A DNA stretch of 64,000 nucleotides from NCBI RefSeq assembly GCF_949987535.1, contig NC_080068.1, positions 82,485,254 to 82,549,253 on the forward strand, given 5' to 3'. The translations under genes were made by a program, and so were the position numbers. Source of the stretch: Balaenoptera acutorostrata (taxonomy: Eukaryota; Chordata; Mammalia; Artiodactyla; Balaenopteridae). Within the stretch, counting starts at the first letter, position 1; every line of letters begins with the position of its first letter. The notes below the pieces were generated by a model. The model made no database searches. It worked only from the letters and a program-made list of their open reading frames with translations, and had not been told where the DNA came from. Below, in pieces: positions 1 to 10,470 of the stretch.

Positions 1-819
1 CAGGCTCTAGAAACTGTGAGCAGGCTCTAGAAACTGTGGGCAGTATCTAGAAAATGTGGGCAGGCTCTAGAAACTGTGAGTAGGGTCTAGAAACTGAGGG
101 CAGTCTCTAGGAAATGTGAGCAGGCTCTAGGAACTGTGAGCAGGGCCTATAAACTGTGAGCAGGCTCCAGAAACTGTGGGTAGGCTCTAGAAACTGTGAG
201 CAAGCTCTAGAAAGTGTGAGGAGGCTCTAGAAACTGTGGGAAGCCTCTAGAATCTGTGGGCAGGCTCTAGAATCTGTGAGCAGTCTCTAGAAACTGTGGG
301 CAGGCTCCAGAAACTGTGAGTACACTCTAGAAATTGTGGAAAGGCTCTAGAAACTGTGGGGAGCCTCTAAAAACTGTGGGAAGGATCTAGAAACTGTCCG
401 CAGTCTCTAGAAACTGTGGGCAGGTTGTACAAACTGCGGGCATGCTCTTGAAACTGTGGGAACCCTCTAGAAATTGTCAGCAGGCTCTAGAAACTGTGGG
501 CAGTCCCTAGAAACTGCAGGCCGGCTCTAGAAACTATGGGAAGGCTCTAGAAACTGTGAGCAGGGCCTAGAAACTGTGAGCACCAGAAACTGTGGGTAGG
601 CTCTAGAAACTGTGAGAAGGCTCCAGAAACTGTGGGCAGGCTCTAGAATATGTGGGCAGGTTCTAGAACCTGTGGGCAGGCTCTAGAATCTATGGGCAGG
701 CTCTAGAATCTGTGAGCAGGCTCTAGAATCTGTGGGCAGGCTCTAGAATCTGTGGGCAGGATCTAGAATCTATGGGCAGGCTCTAGAATCTGTGAGCAGT
801 CTCTAGAAACTGTGGGCAG

Positions 820-821
820 GG
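820..821 (+). other. 15-bp deletion junction at a short direct repeat
   Basis: The sequence GGGCAGGGCAGGATC here replaces the arrangement GGGCAGGTTCTAG...GGGCAGGATC seen at the matching place in other copies (for example 7,565-7,595). The simplest reading is loss of 15 bp between two GCAGG copies, leaving GCAGG doubled. I did not find this junction elsewhere in the window, so it appears private to this copy. Confidence 0.65.
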
Positions 822-1820
822 CAGGATCTAGAAACTGTGGGCAGGCTCTAGAAACTGTGAGCAGGCTCTATAAACTATGGGCCGGGTCTAGAAAATGTGA
901 ACAGGCTCTAGAAACTGTGGGGAGGCTGTAGAAACTGTGGGGAATCTCTAGAAACTGTGGGAAGGATCTAGAAACTATTTGCAGGCTCTTGAAACTGTGA
1001 GAAGGCTCCAGAAACTGTGGGCAGGCTCTAGAATCTGTGGGCAGGCTCTAGAATCTGTGAGCAGGCTCTAGAATCTGTGGGCAGGCTCTAGAATCTGTGA
1101 GCAGTCTCTAGAAACTCTGGGCAGGATCTAGAAACTGTGGGCAGGATCTAGAAACTGTGTGCAGGCTGCAGAAACTGTTAGCAGGATCTAGAAACTGTGA
1201 GCAGGCTGTAGAAACTGTGGGCAGGCTCTAGAAACCGTTAGCAGGTTCTAGAATCTGTTAGCACGATCTAGAAACTGTGAGCAGGCTCTAGAAACTGTGG
1301 GCAGACTCTAGAATCTTTGAGTAGGCTCTAGACACTGTGGGCAGTCTATAAAATATGTGAGCAGTCTCTAGAAACTGTGAGCAGGCTTTAGAAACTGTGG
1401 GCAGGTTCTCGAAACTGTGAGCAGGCTCTAGAATATGTGGGAAGCCTCTACAAACATTGGGAAGCCTCTAGAAACTGTAGGCAGGATCTAGAAACTGTGG
1501 GCAGAAAATAGGAACTGTGGGCAGGCTCTAGAAACTGCGAGCAGGCTCTAGAAGCTGTGGGCAGGCTCTAGAAACTGTGGGAATCATCTAGAAACTGTGA
1601 TTAGGGTCTAGAAACTATGGGCATGCTCTAGAAACTGTGGGAAGCCTCTAGAAACTGTGGGCAGGATCTAGAAAATGTGGGCAGGCTCTAGAAACTGTGA
1701 GCAGGGCCTAGAAACTGTGAGCAGGCACCAGAAACTGTGGGTAGGCTCTAGAAACTGTGAGCAGGCTCTAGGAAATATAGAGAGGCCCTAGAAACTGTTG
1801 GAACCCTCTAGAATCTGTGG

Positions 1821-1940
1821 GCAGGCTCTAGAAACTGTGAGTAGGCTCCAGAAAATGTGGGCAGGCTCTAGAATCTGTGGGCAGGCTCTAGAAACTGTGA
1901 GTAGGCTCCAGAAAATGTGGGCAGGCTCTAGAATCTGTGG
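1821..1940 (+). repeat. Local tandem duplication of a 60-bp trimer
   Basis: Bases 1,821-1,880 and 1,881-1,940 are the same three-monomer block: GCAGGCTCTAGAAACTGTGA, then a GTAGGCTCCAGAAAATGTGG monomer, then a GCAGGCTCTAGAATCTGTGG monomer. The block also appears doubled in several 3.4-kb units (for example near 15,687-15,806). This is step-wise growth by whole monomers. Confidence 0.85.
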
Positions 1941-3260
1941 GCAGGCTCTAGAATCTGTGGGAAGGCTCTAGAATCTGTGGGAAGGCTCTAGAATCTGTGG
2001 GCAGGCTCTAGAATCTGTGGGCAGGCTCTAGAAACTATGGGCAGGGTCTAGAATCTATGGGGAGGCTCTAGAAACTGTGAGTAGGCTCTAGAAACTGTGG
2101 GCAGGCTCTAGAATCTGTGAGCAGTCTCTAGAAACTGTGGGCAGGATCTAGAAACTGTGAGCAGGGCCTAGAAACTGTGAGCAGGCACCAGAAACTGTGG
2201 GTAGGCTCTAGAAACTGTGAGCAAGCTCTAGAAAATATAGAGAGGCTCTAGAAACTGTGGGAAGCCTCTAGAATCTGTGGGCAGGCTCTAGAATCTGTGA
2301 GCAGTCTCTAGAAACTGTGGGCAGGCTCCAGAAACTGTGAGTACACTCTAGAAATTGTGGAAAGGCTCTAGAAACTGTGGGGAGCCTCTAAAAACTGTGG
2401 GAAGGATCTAGAAACTGACAGCAGTCTCTAGAAACTGTGGGCAGTCTCTAGAAACTGCAGGCCGGCTCTAGAAACTGTGGGAAGGCTCTAGAAACTGTGA
2501 GCAGGGCCTAGAAACAGTGAGCACCAGAAACTGTGGGTAGGCTCTAGAAACTGTGAGAAGGCTCCAGAAACTGGGCCGGCTCTAGAATATGTGGGCAGGT
2601 TCTAGAATCTGTGAGCAGTCTCTAGAATCTGTGGGCAGGCTCTAGAATCTGTGGGCAGGCTCTAGAATCTATAGGCAGGCTCTAGAATCTGTGAGCAGTC
2701 TCTAGAAACTGTGGGCAGGTTCTAGAAACTGTGGGCAGGATCTAGAAACTGTGGGCAGGCTCTATAAACTATGGGCCGGGTCTAGAAAATGTGAACAGGC
2801 TCTAGAAACTGTGGGGAGGCTGTCGAAACTGTGGGAAGGATCTAGAAACTATTTGCGGGATCTAGAAACTGTGGGCAGGATCTAGAAACTGTGTGCAGGC
2901 TCTAGAAACTGTGGGTAGGCTCTAGAAACGGAGGGAAGCCTCTAGAAACTGTGGGCAGGATCTAGAAACTGTGGGCAGGCTCTAGAAACTGTGATCAGTG
3001 TCTAGAAACTGAGGGCAGGATCTAGAGACTGTGAGCAGGCTCTAGAAATGGTGGGCATGCTCTAGAAACTGTGCGCAGGCTCCAGAAACTTTGGGCCCGC
3101 TCCAGAAACTGTGGGCAGGCTCTAGAAAATGTGGGCCGGCTCCAGAAACTGTGGACAGTCTCTGGAAACATTTAGCAGGCTCCAGAATCTGTAAGCAGGC
3201 TCTAGAAACTGTGAGCAGGCTCTAGAAACTGTGGGCAGGCTCTAGAAACTGTTAGCAGGT

Positions 3261-3380
3261 TCTAGAATCTGTTAGCACGATCTAGGAACTGTGAGCAGGC
3301 TCTAGAAACTGTGGGCAGACTCTAGAATCTGTTAGCACGATCTAGGAACTGTGAGCAGGCTCTAGAAACTGTGGGCAGAC
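3261..3380 (+). repeat. 60-bp trimer duplicated in tandem inside the 3.4-kb unit
   Basis: Two identical 60-bp blocks (3,261-3,320 and 3,321-3,380) each consist of TCTAGAATCTGTTAGCACGA, a TCTAGGAACTGTGAGCAGGC monomer and a TCTAGAAACTGTGGGCAGAC monomer. The same pair is kept in all later 3.4-kb copies: 8,153-8,272, 11,583-11,702, 15,013-15,132, 41,777-41,896 and 45,127-45,246. The 3,822-bp unit family has a single related block (around 20,822-20,900) followed by a GAATCTTTGAG monomer instead. The duplication therefore happened before the 3.4-kb unit was amplified and marks that family. Confidence 0.9.
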
Positions 3381-3794
3381 TCTAGAATCTGTGGGCAGGC
3401 TCTAGAAACTGTGAGTATGCTCCAGAAAATGTGAGCAGGCTCTAGAAACTGTGGGCAGTCTATAAAATATGTGAGCAGTCTCTAGAAACTGTGAGCAGGC
3501 TTTAGAAACTGTGGGCAGGTTCTGGAAACTGTGAGCAGGCTCTAGAATATGTGGGAAGCCTCTACAAACATTGGGAAGCCTCTAGAAACTGTAGGCAGGA
3601 TCTAGAAACTGTGGACAGAAAATAGGAACTGTGGGCAGGCTCTAGAAACTGCGAGCAGGCTCTAGAAACTGTGGGCAGGCTCTAGAAACTGTGGGAATCA
3701 TCTAGAAACTGTGATTAGGGTCTAGAAACTATGGGCATGCTCTAGAAACTGTGGGAAGCCTCTAGAAACTGTGGGCAGGATCTAGAAAATGTGG

Positions 3795-4154
3795 GCAGGC
3801 TCTAGAAACTGTGAGCAGGGCCTAGAAACTGTGAGCAGGCACCAGAAACTGTGGATAGGCTCTAGAAACTGTGAGCAGGCTCTAGAAAATATAGAGAGGC
3901 TCTAGAAACTGTGGGAACCCTCTAGAATCTGTGGGCAGGCTCAAGAAACTGTGAGTAGGCTCCAGAAAATGTGGGCAGGCTCTAGAAACTGTGAGCAGGG
4001 CCTAGAAACTGTGAGCAGGCACGAGAAACTGTGGGTAGGCTCTAGAAACTGTGAGCAGGCTCTAGAAAATATAGAGAGGCTGTAGAAACTGTGGGAACCC
4101 TCTAGAATCTGTGGGCAGGCTCTAGAAACTGTGAGTAGGCTCCAGAAAATGTGG
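3795..4154 (+). repeat. 180-bp (nine-monomer) tandem duplication
   Basis: A nine-monomer block beginning GCAGGCTCTAGAAACTGTGA followed by GCAGGGCC is doubled with a 180-bp period (3,795 and 3,975). The two halves differ at a few bases: GTGGATAGG against GTGGGTAGG, CTCAAGAAAC against CTCTAGAAAC, and CACCAG against CACGAG. The equivalent duplication is present at 23,441/23,621 and 59,967/60,147. Other 3.4-kb copies have one such block only. Confidence 0.85.
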
Positions 4155-5778
4155 GCAGGCTCTAGAATCTGTGGGCAGGCTCTAGAATCTGTGGGAAGGC
4201 TCTAGAATCTGTGGGAAGGCTCTAGAATCTGTGGGCAGGCTCTAGAATCTGTGGGCAGGCTCTAGAAACTATGGGCAGGGTCTAGAATCTATGGGGAGGC
4301 TCTAGAAACTGTGAGTAGGCTCTAGAAACTGTGGGCAGGCTCTAGAATCTGTGAGCAGTCTCTAGAAACTGTGGGCAGGATCTAGAAACTGTGAGCAGGG
4401 CCTAGAAACTGTGAGCAGGCACCAGAAACTGTGGGTAGGCTCTAGAAACTGTGAGCAAGCTCTAGAAAATATAGAGAGGCTCTAGAAACTGTGGAAAGCC
4501 TCTAGCATCTGTGGGCAGGCTCTAGAAACTGTGAGTATGCTCCAGAAAATGTAGGCAGGCTCTAGAATCTGTGGGCACTCTCTAGAATCTGTGGGCAGGC
4601 TCTAGAATCTGTGGGCAGGCTCTAGAAACTGTGACCAGTATCTAGGAACACTATGGCCAGGCTCTAGAAACTGTGAGTAGGCTCTAGAAACTGTGGGCAG
4701 GCTCTAGAATCTGTGAGCAGTCTCTAGAAACTGTGGGCAGGATCTAGAAACTGTGGGCAGGCTCTAGAAACTGTGAGCAGGCTCTAGAAACTGTGGGCCA
4801 GGTCTAGGAAATGTGAGCAGGCTCTAGAAGCTGTGAGCAGGGCCTATAAACTGTGAGCAGGCTCCAGAAACTGTGGGTAGGCTCTAGAAACTGTGAGCAG
4901 GCTCTAGAAAGTGTGAGGAGGCTCTAGAAACTGTGGGAAGCCTCTAGAATCTGTGGGCAGGCTCTAGAATCTGTGAGCAGTCTCTAGAAACTGTGGGCAT
5001 GCTCCAGAAACTGTGAGTACACTCTAGAAATTGTGGAAAGGCTCTAGAAACTGTGGGGAGCCTCTAAAAACTGTGGGAAGGATCTAGAAACTGACAGCAG
5101 TCTCTAGAAACTGTGGGCAGTCTCTAGAAACTGCAGGCCGGCTCTAGAAACTGTGGGAAGGCTCTAGAAACTGTGAGCAGGGCCTAGAAACAGTGAGCAC
5201 CAGAAACTGTGGGTAGGCTCTAGAAACTGTGAGAAGGCTCCAGAAACTGGGCAGGCTCTAGAATATGTGGGCAGGTTCTAGAATCTGTGAGCAGTCTCTA
5301 GAATCTGTGGGCAGGCTCTAGAATCTGTGGGCAGGCTCTAGAATCTATGGGCAGGCTCTAGAATCTGTGAGCAGTCTCTAGAAACTGTGGGCAGGTTCTA
5401 GAAACTGTGGGCAGGATCTAGAAACTGTGGGCAGGCTCTAGAAACTGTGAGCAGGCTCTATAAACTATGCGCCGGGTCTAGAAAATGTGAACAGGCTCTA
5501 GAAACGGTGGGGAGGCTGTAGAAACTGTGGGGAATCTCTAGAAACTGTGGGAAGGATCTAGAAACTATTTGCAGGATCTAGAAACTGTGGGCAGGATCTA
5601 GAAACTGTGTGCAGGCTCTAGAAACTGTGGGTAGGTTCTAGAAACGGAGGGAAGCCTCTAGAAACTGTGGGCAGGATCTAGAAACTGTGGGCAGGCTCTA
5701 GAAACTGTGGGCAGTATCTAGAAAATGTGGGCAGGCTCTAGAAACTGTGAGCAGAGCCTAGAAACTGTGAGCAGGCAC

Positions 5779-7040
5779 CAGAAACTGTGGGTAGGCTCTA
5801 GAAACTGTGAGCAGGCTCTAGAAAATATAGAGAGGCTCTAGAAACTGTGGGAACCCTCTAGAATCTGTGGGCAGGCTCTAGAATCTGTGAGCAGTCTCTA
5901 GAAACTGTGGGCAGGATCTAGAAACTGTGGGCGGGATCTAGAAACTGTGGGCAGGCTCTAGAAACTGTGAGCAGGCTCTAGAAACTGTGGGCAGTATCTA
6001 GAAAATGTGGGCAGGCTCTAGAAACTGTGAGTAGGGTCTAGAAACTGAGGGCAGTCTCTAGGAAATGTGAGCAGGCTCTAGGAACTGTGAGCAGGGCCTA
6101 TAAACTGTGAGCAGGCTCCAGAAACTGTGGGTAGGCTCTAGAATCTGTGGGAAGGCTCTAGAATCTGTGGGAAGGCTCTAGAATCTGTGGGCAGGCTCTA
6201 GAATCTGTGGGCAGGTTCTAGAAACTATGGGCAGGGTCTAGAATCTATGGGGAGGCTCTAGAAACTGTGAGTAGGCTCTAGAATCTGTGGGCAGGCTCTA
6301 GAATCTGTGAGCAGTCTCTAAAATCTGTGGGCAGGCTCTAGAAACTCTGAGTAGGCTCCAGAAAATGTGGGCAGGCTCTAGAATCTGTGGGCAGGTTCTA
6401 GAATCTGTGGGAAGGCTCTAGAATCTGTGGGAAGGCTCTAGAATCTGTGGGCAGGCTCTAGAATCTGTGGGCAGGCTCTAGAAACTATGGGCAGGGTCTA
6501 GAATCTATGGGGAGGCTCTAGAAACTGTGAGTAGGCTCTAGAAACTGTGGGCAGGCTCTAGAATCTGTGAACAGTCTCTAGAAACTGTGGGCAGGATCTA
6601 GAAACTGTGAGCAGGGCCTAGAAATTGTGAGCAGGCACCAGAAACTGTGGGTAGGCTCTAGAAACTGTGAGCAAGCTCTAGAAAATATAGAGAGGCTCTA
6701 GAAACTGTGGAAAGCCTCTAGAATCTGTGGGCAGGCTCTAGAAACTGTGAGTATGCTCCAGAAAATGTAGGCAGGCTCTAGAATCTGTGGGCACTCTCTA
6801 GAATCTGTGGGCAGGCTCTAGAATCTGTGGGCAGGCTCTATAAACTGTGACCAGTATCTAGGAACTCTATGGCCAGGCTCTAGAAATTGTGAGTAGGCTC
6901 TAGAAACTGTGGGCAGGCTCTAGAATCTGTGAGCAGTCTCTAGAAACTGTGAGCAGGCTCTAGAAACTGTGGGCCAGGTCTAGGAAATGTGAGCAGGCTC
7001 TAGAAGCTGTGAGCAGGGCCTATAAACTGTGAGCAGGCTC
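5779..7040 (+). repeat. 1,262-bp linker segment between higher-order units
   Basis: This block of 63 monomers (1,260 bp plus a 2-bp excess from one 22-bp monomer near 6,853) separates copy 0 from copy 1 of the 3.4-kb unit. From 5,952 it matches the first ~195 bases of the window and 18,780 onward. From about 6,290 it repeats material related to 4,300-4,900, including the GAACTCTATGGCC variant also seen at 31,843 and 39,490. It looks like a recombinant between two higher-order families. Confidence 0.65.
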
Positions 7041-10000
7041 CAGAAACTGTGGGTAGGCTCTAGAAACTGTGAACAGGCTCTAGAAAGTGTGAGGAGGCTC
7101 TAGAAACTGTGGGAAGCCTCTAGAATCTGTGGGCAGGCTCTAGAATCTGTGAGCAGTCTCTAGAAACTGTGGGCAGGCTCCAGAAACTGTGAGTACACTC
7201 TAGAAATTGTGGAAAGGCTCTAGAAACTGTGGGGAGCCTCTAAAAACTGTGGGAAGGATCTAGAAACTGACAGCAGTCTCTAGAAACTGTGGGCAGTCTC
7301 TAGAAACTGCAGGCCGGCTCTAGAAACTGTGGGAAGGCTCTAGAAACTGTGAGCAGGGCCTAGAAACAGTGAGCACCAGAAACTGTGGGTAGGCTCTAGA
7401 AACTGTGAGAAGGCTCCAGAAACTGGGCCGGCTCTAGAATATGTGGGCAGGTTCTAGAATCTGTGAGCAGTCTCTAGAATCTGTGGGCAGGCTCTAGAAT
7501 CTGTGGGCAGGCTCTAGAATCTATAGGCAGGCTCTAGAATCTGTGAGCAGTCTCTAGAAACTGTGGGCAGGTTCTAGAAACTGTGGGCAGGATCTAGAAA
7601 CTGTGGGCAGGCTCTAGAAACTGTGAGCAGGCTCTATAAACTATGGGCCGGGTCTAGAAAATGTGAACAGGCTCTAGAAACTGTGGGGAGGCTGTAGAAA
7701 CTGTGGGGAATCTCTAGAAACTGTGGGAAGGATCTAGAAACTATTTGCAGGATCTAGAAACTGTGGGCAGGATCTAGAAACTGTGTGCAGGCTCTAGAAA
7801 CTGTGGGTAGGCTCTAGAAACGGAGGGAAGCCTCTAGAAACTGTGGGCAGGATCTAGAAACTGTGGGCAGGCTCTAGAAACTGTGATCAGTGTCTAGAAA
7901 CTGAGGGCAGGATCTAGAGACTGTGAGCAGGCTCTAGAAATGGTGGGCATGCTCTAGAAACTGTGCGCAGGCTCCAGAAACTTTGGGCCCGCTCCAGAAA
8001 CTGTGGGCAGGCTCTAGAAAATGTGGGCCGGCTCCAGAAACTGTGGACAGTCTCTGGAAACATTTAGCAGGCTCCAGAATCTGTAAGCAGGCTCTAGAAA
8101 CTGTGAGCAGGCTCTAGAAACTGTGGGCAGGCTCTAGAAACTGTTAGCAGGTTCTAGAATCTGTTAGCACGATCTAGGAACTGTGAGCAGGCTCTAGAAA
8201 CTGTGGGCAGACTCTAGAATCTGTTAGCACGATCTAGGAACTGTGAGCAGGCTCTAGAAACTGTGGGCAGACTCTAGAATCTGTGGGCAGGCTCTAGAAA
8301 CTGTGAGTATGCTCCAGAAAATGTGAGCAGGCTCTAGAAACTGTGGGCAGTCTATAAAATATGTGAGCAGTCTCTAGAAACTGTGAGCAGGCTTTAGAAA
8401 CTGTGGGCAGGTTCTGGAAACTGTGGGCAGGCTCTAGAATCTGTGGGAAGCCTCTACAAACATTGGGAAGCCTCTAGAAACTGTAGGCAGGATCTAGAAA
8501 CTGTGGGCAGAAAATAGGAACTGTGGATAGGCTCTAGAAACTGCGAGCAGGCTCTAGAAACTGTGGGCAGGCTCTAGAAACTGTGGGAATCATCTAGAAA
8601 CTGTGATTAGGGTCTAGAAACTATGGGCATGCTCTAGAAACTGTGGGAAGCTTCTAGAAACTGTGGGCAGGATCTAGAAAATGTGGGCAGGCTCTAGAAA
8701 CTGTGAGCAGGGCCTAGAAACTGTGAGCAGGCACAAGAAACTGTGGGTAGGCTCTAGAAACTGTGAGCAGGCTCTAGAAAATATAGAGAGGCTCTAGAAA
8801 CTGTGGGAACCCTCTAGAATCTGTGGGCAGGCTCTAGAAACTGTGAGTAGGCTCCAGAAAATGTGGGCAGGCTCTAGAATCTGTGGGCAGTCTCTAGAAA
8901 CTGTGAGTAGGCTCCAGAAAATGTGGGCAGGCTCTAGAATCTGTGGGAAGCCTCTAGAATCTGTGGGCAGGCTCTAGAATCTGTGGGCAGGCTCTAGAAA
9001 CTATGGGCAGGGTCTAGAATCTATGGGGAGGCTCTAGAAACTGTGAGTAGGCTCTAGAAACTGTGGGCAGGCTCTAGAATGTGTGAGCAGTCTCTAGAAA
9101 CTGTGGGCAGGATCTAGAAACTGTGAGCAGGGCCTAGAAACTGTGAGCAGGCACCAGAAACTGTGGGTAGGCTCTAGAAACTGTGAGCAAGCTCTAGAAA
9201 ATATAGAGAGGCTCTAGAAACTGTGGAAAGCCTCTAGAATCTGTGGGCAGGCTCTAGAAACTGTGAGTATGCTCCAGAAAATGTAGGCAGGCTCTAGAAT
9301 CTGTGGGCACTCTCTAGAATCTGTGGGCAGGCTCTAGAATCTGTGGGCAGGCTCTAGAAACTGTGACCAGTATCTAGGAACACTATGGCCAGGCTCTAGA
9401 AACTGTGAGTAGGCTCTAGAAACTGTGGGCAGGCTCTAGAATCTGTGAGCAGTCTCTAGAAACTGTGGGCAGGATCTAGAAACTGTGGGCAGGCTCTAGA
9501 AACTGTGAGCAGGCTCTAGAAACTGTGGGCCAGGTCTAGGAAATGTGAGCAGGCTCTAGAAGCTGTGAGCAGGGCCTATAAACTGTGAGCAGGCTCCAGA
9601 AACTGTGGGTAGGCTCTAGAAACTGTGAGCAGGCTCTAGAAAGTGTGAGGAGGCTCTAGAAACTGTGGGAAGCCTCTAGAATCTGTGGGCAGGCTCTAGA
9701 ATCTGTGAGCAGTCTCTAGAAACTGTGGGCATGCTCCAGAAACTGTGAGTACACTCTAGAAATTGTGGAAAGGCTCTAGAAACTGTGGGGAGCCTCTAAA
9801 AACTGTGGGAAGGATCTAGAAACTGACAGCAGTCTCTAGAAACTGTGGGCAGTCTCTAGAAACTGCAGGCCGGCTCTAGAAACTGTGGGAAGGCTCTAGA
9901 AACTGTGAGCAGGGCCTAGAAACAGTGAGCACCAGAAACTGTGGGTAGGCTCTAGAAACTGTGAGAAGGCTCCAGAAACTGGGCAGGCTCTAGAATATGT

Positions 10001-10470
10001 GGGCAGGTTCTAGAATCTGTGAGCAGTCTCTAGAATCTGTGGGCAGGCTCTAGAATCTGTGAGCAGTCTCTAGAAACTGTGGGCAGGTTCTAGAAACTGT
10101 GGGCAGGATCTAGAAACTGTGGGCAGGCTCTAGAAACTGTGAGCAGGCTCTATAAACTATGGGCCGGGTCTAGAAAATGTGAACAGGCTCTAGAAACTGT
10201 GGGGAGGCTGTAGAAACTGTGGGGAATCTCTAGAAACTGTGGGAAGGATCTAGAAACTATTTGCAGGATCTAGAAACTGTGGGCAGGATCTAGAAACTGT
10301 GTGCAGGCTCTAGAAACTGTGGGTAGGCTCTAGAAACGGAGGGAAGCCTCTAGAAACTGTGGGCAGGATCTAGAAACTGTGGGCAGGCTCTAGAAACTGT
10401 GGGCAGTATCTAGAAAATGTGGGCAGGCTCTAGAAACTGTGAGCAGAGCCTAGAAACTGTGAGCAGGCAC
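7041..10470 (+). repeat. 3.4-kb higher-order repeat, copy 1 (3,430 bp)
   Basis: This copy holds 172 monomers. The length is 172 x 20 minus 10: two 16-bp monomers (one at the CACCAGAAAC near 7,374, one near 9,931) remove 8 bp, two 18-bp monomers (CTCCAGAAACTGGG) remove 4 bp, and one 22-bp monomer (GGAACACTATGGCC near 9,389) adds 2 bp. The match to copy 2 at offset 3,430 begins at about 7,041 and breaks down upstream of it. Diagnostic anchors are TTGGGCCCGC at 7,983, CAGAAAATAGG at 8,508 and the doubled 60-bp trimer at 8,153. Copy-specific changes include T at 7,480 (A in copy 2), GGATAGG at 8,525 and GCACAAG at 8,731 where copies 2-5 have GCACGAG. Confidence 0.85.

Larger units (their letters stand above)
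1..2188 (+). repeat. Left segment of the array, mixed-haplotype monomers
   Basis: This stretch precedes the first recognisable 3.4-kb higher-order unit. Bases 1 to about 560 match 18,780 to about 19,339 (offset 18,779), including the odd variant AGGTTGTACAAACTGCGGGC at 422 and 19,201. Bases 1 to about 195 also match 5,952 onward. Bases from about 985 to 1,520 match the region from 27,361 (GCTCTTGAAACTG at 985 and 27,361; CAGAAAATAGG at 1,502 and 27,858). It therefore looks like the tail of an earlier super-repeat copy that lies mostly outside the window. It carries private changes, such as CTGTCCGC near 395 and GTTCTCGAAAC near 1,405, and a 15-bp deletion at 820/821. No coding potential is visible. 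Confidence 0.8.
2189..5778 (+). repeat. 3.4-kb higher-order repeat, copy 0 (3,590-bp variant)
   Basis: This is the first and most divergent copy of the 3.4-kb higher-order unit. It starts at the CAGAAACTG of a GCAGGCACCAGAAACTG monomer and ends just before the next GAGCAGAGCC...GCAGGCACCAG pair at 5,779. Against copy 1 the offset is 4,852 at its start (GTACAC at 2,341 and 7,193) and 4,892 after about 2,830 (TTGGGCCCGC at 3,091 and 7,983), so it lacks two monomers there. It also holds an extra 180-bp duplication at 3,795-4,154 and one more extra monomer. The net difference of +160 bp explains the length of 3,590 against 3,430. Its length equals 180 monomers minus 10 bp, the same 10-bp deficit as the other copies. 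Confidence 0.75.
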
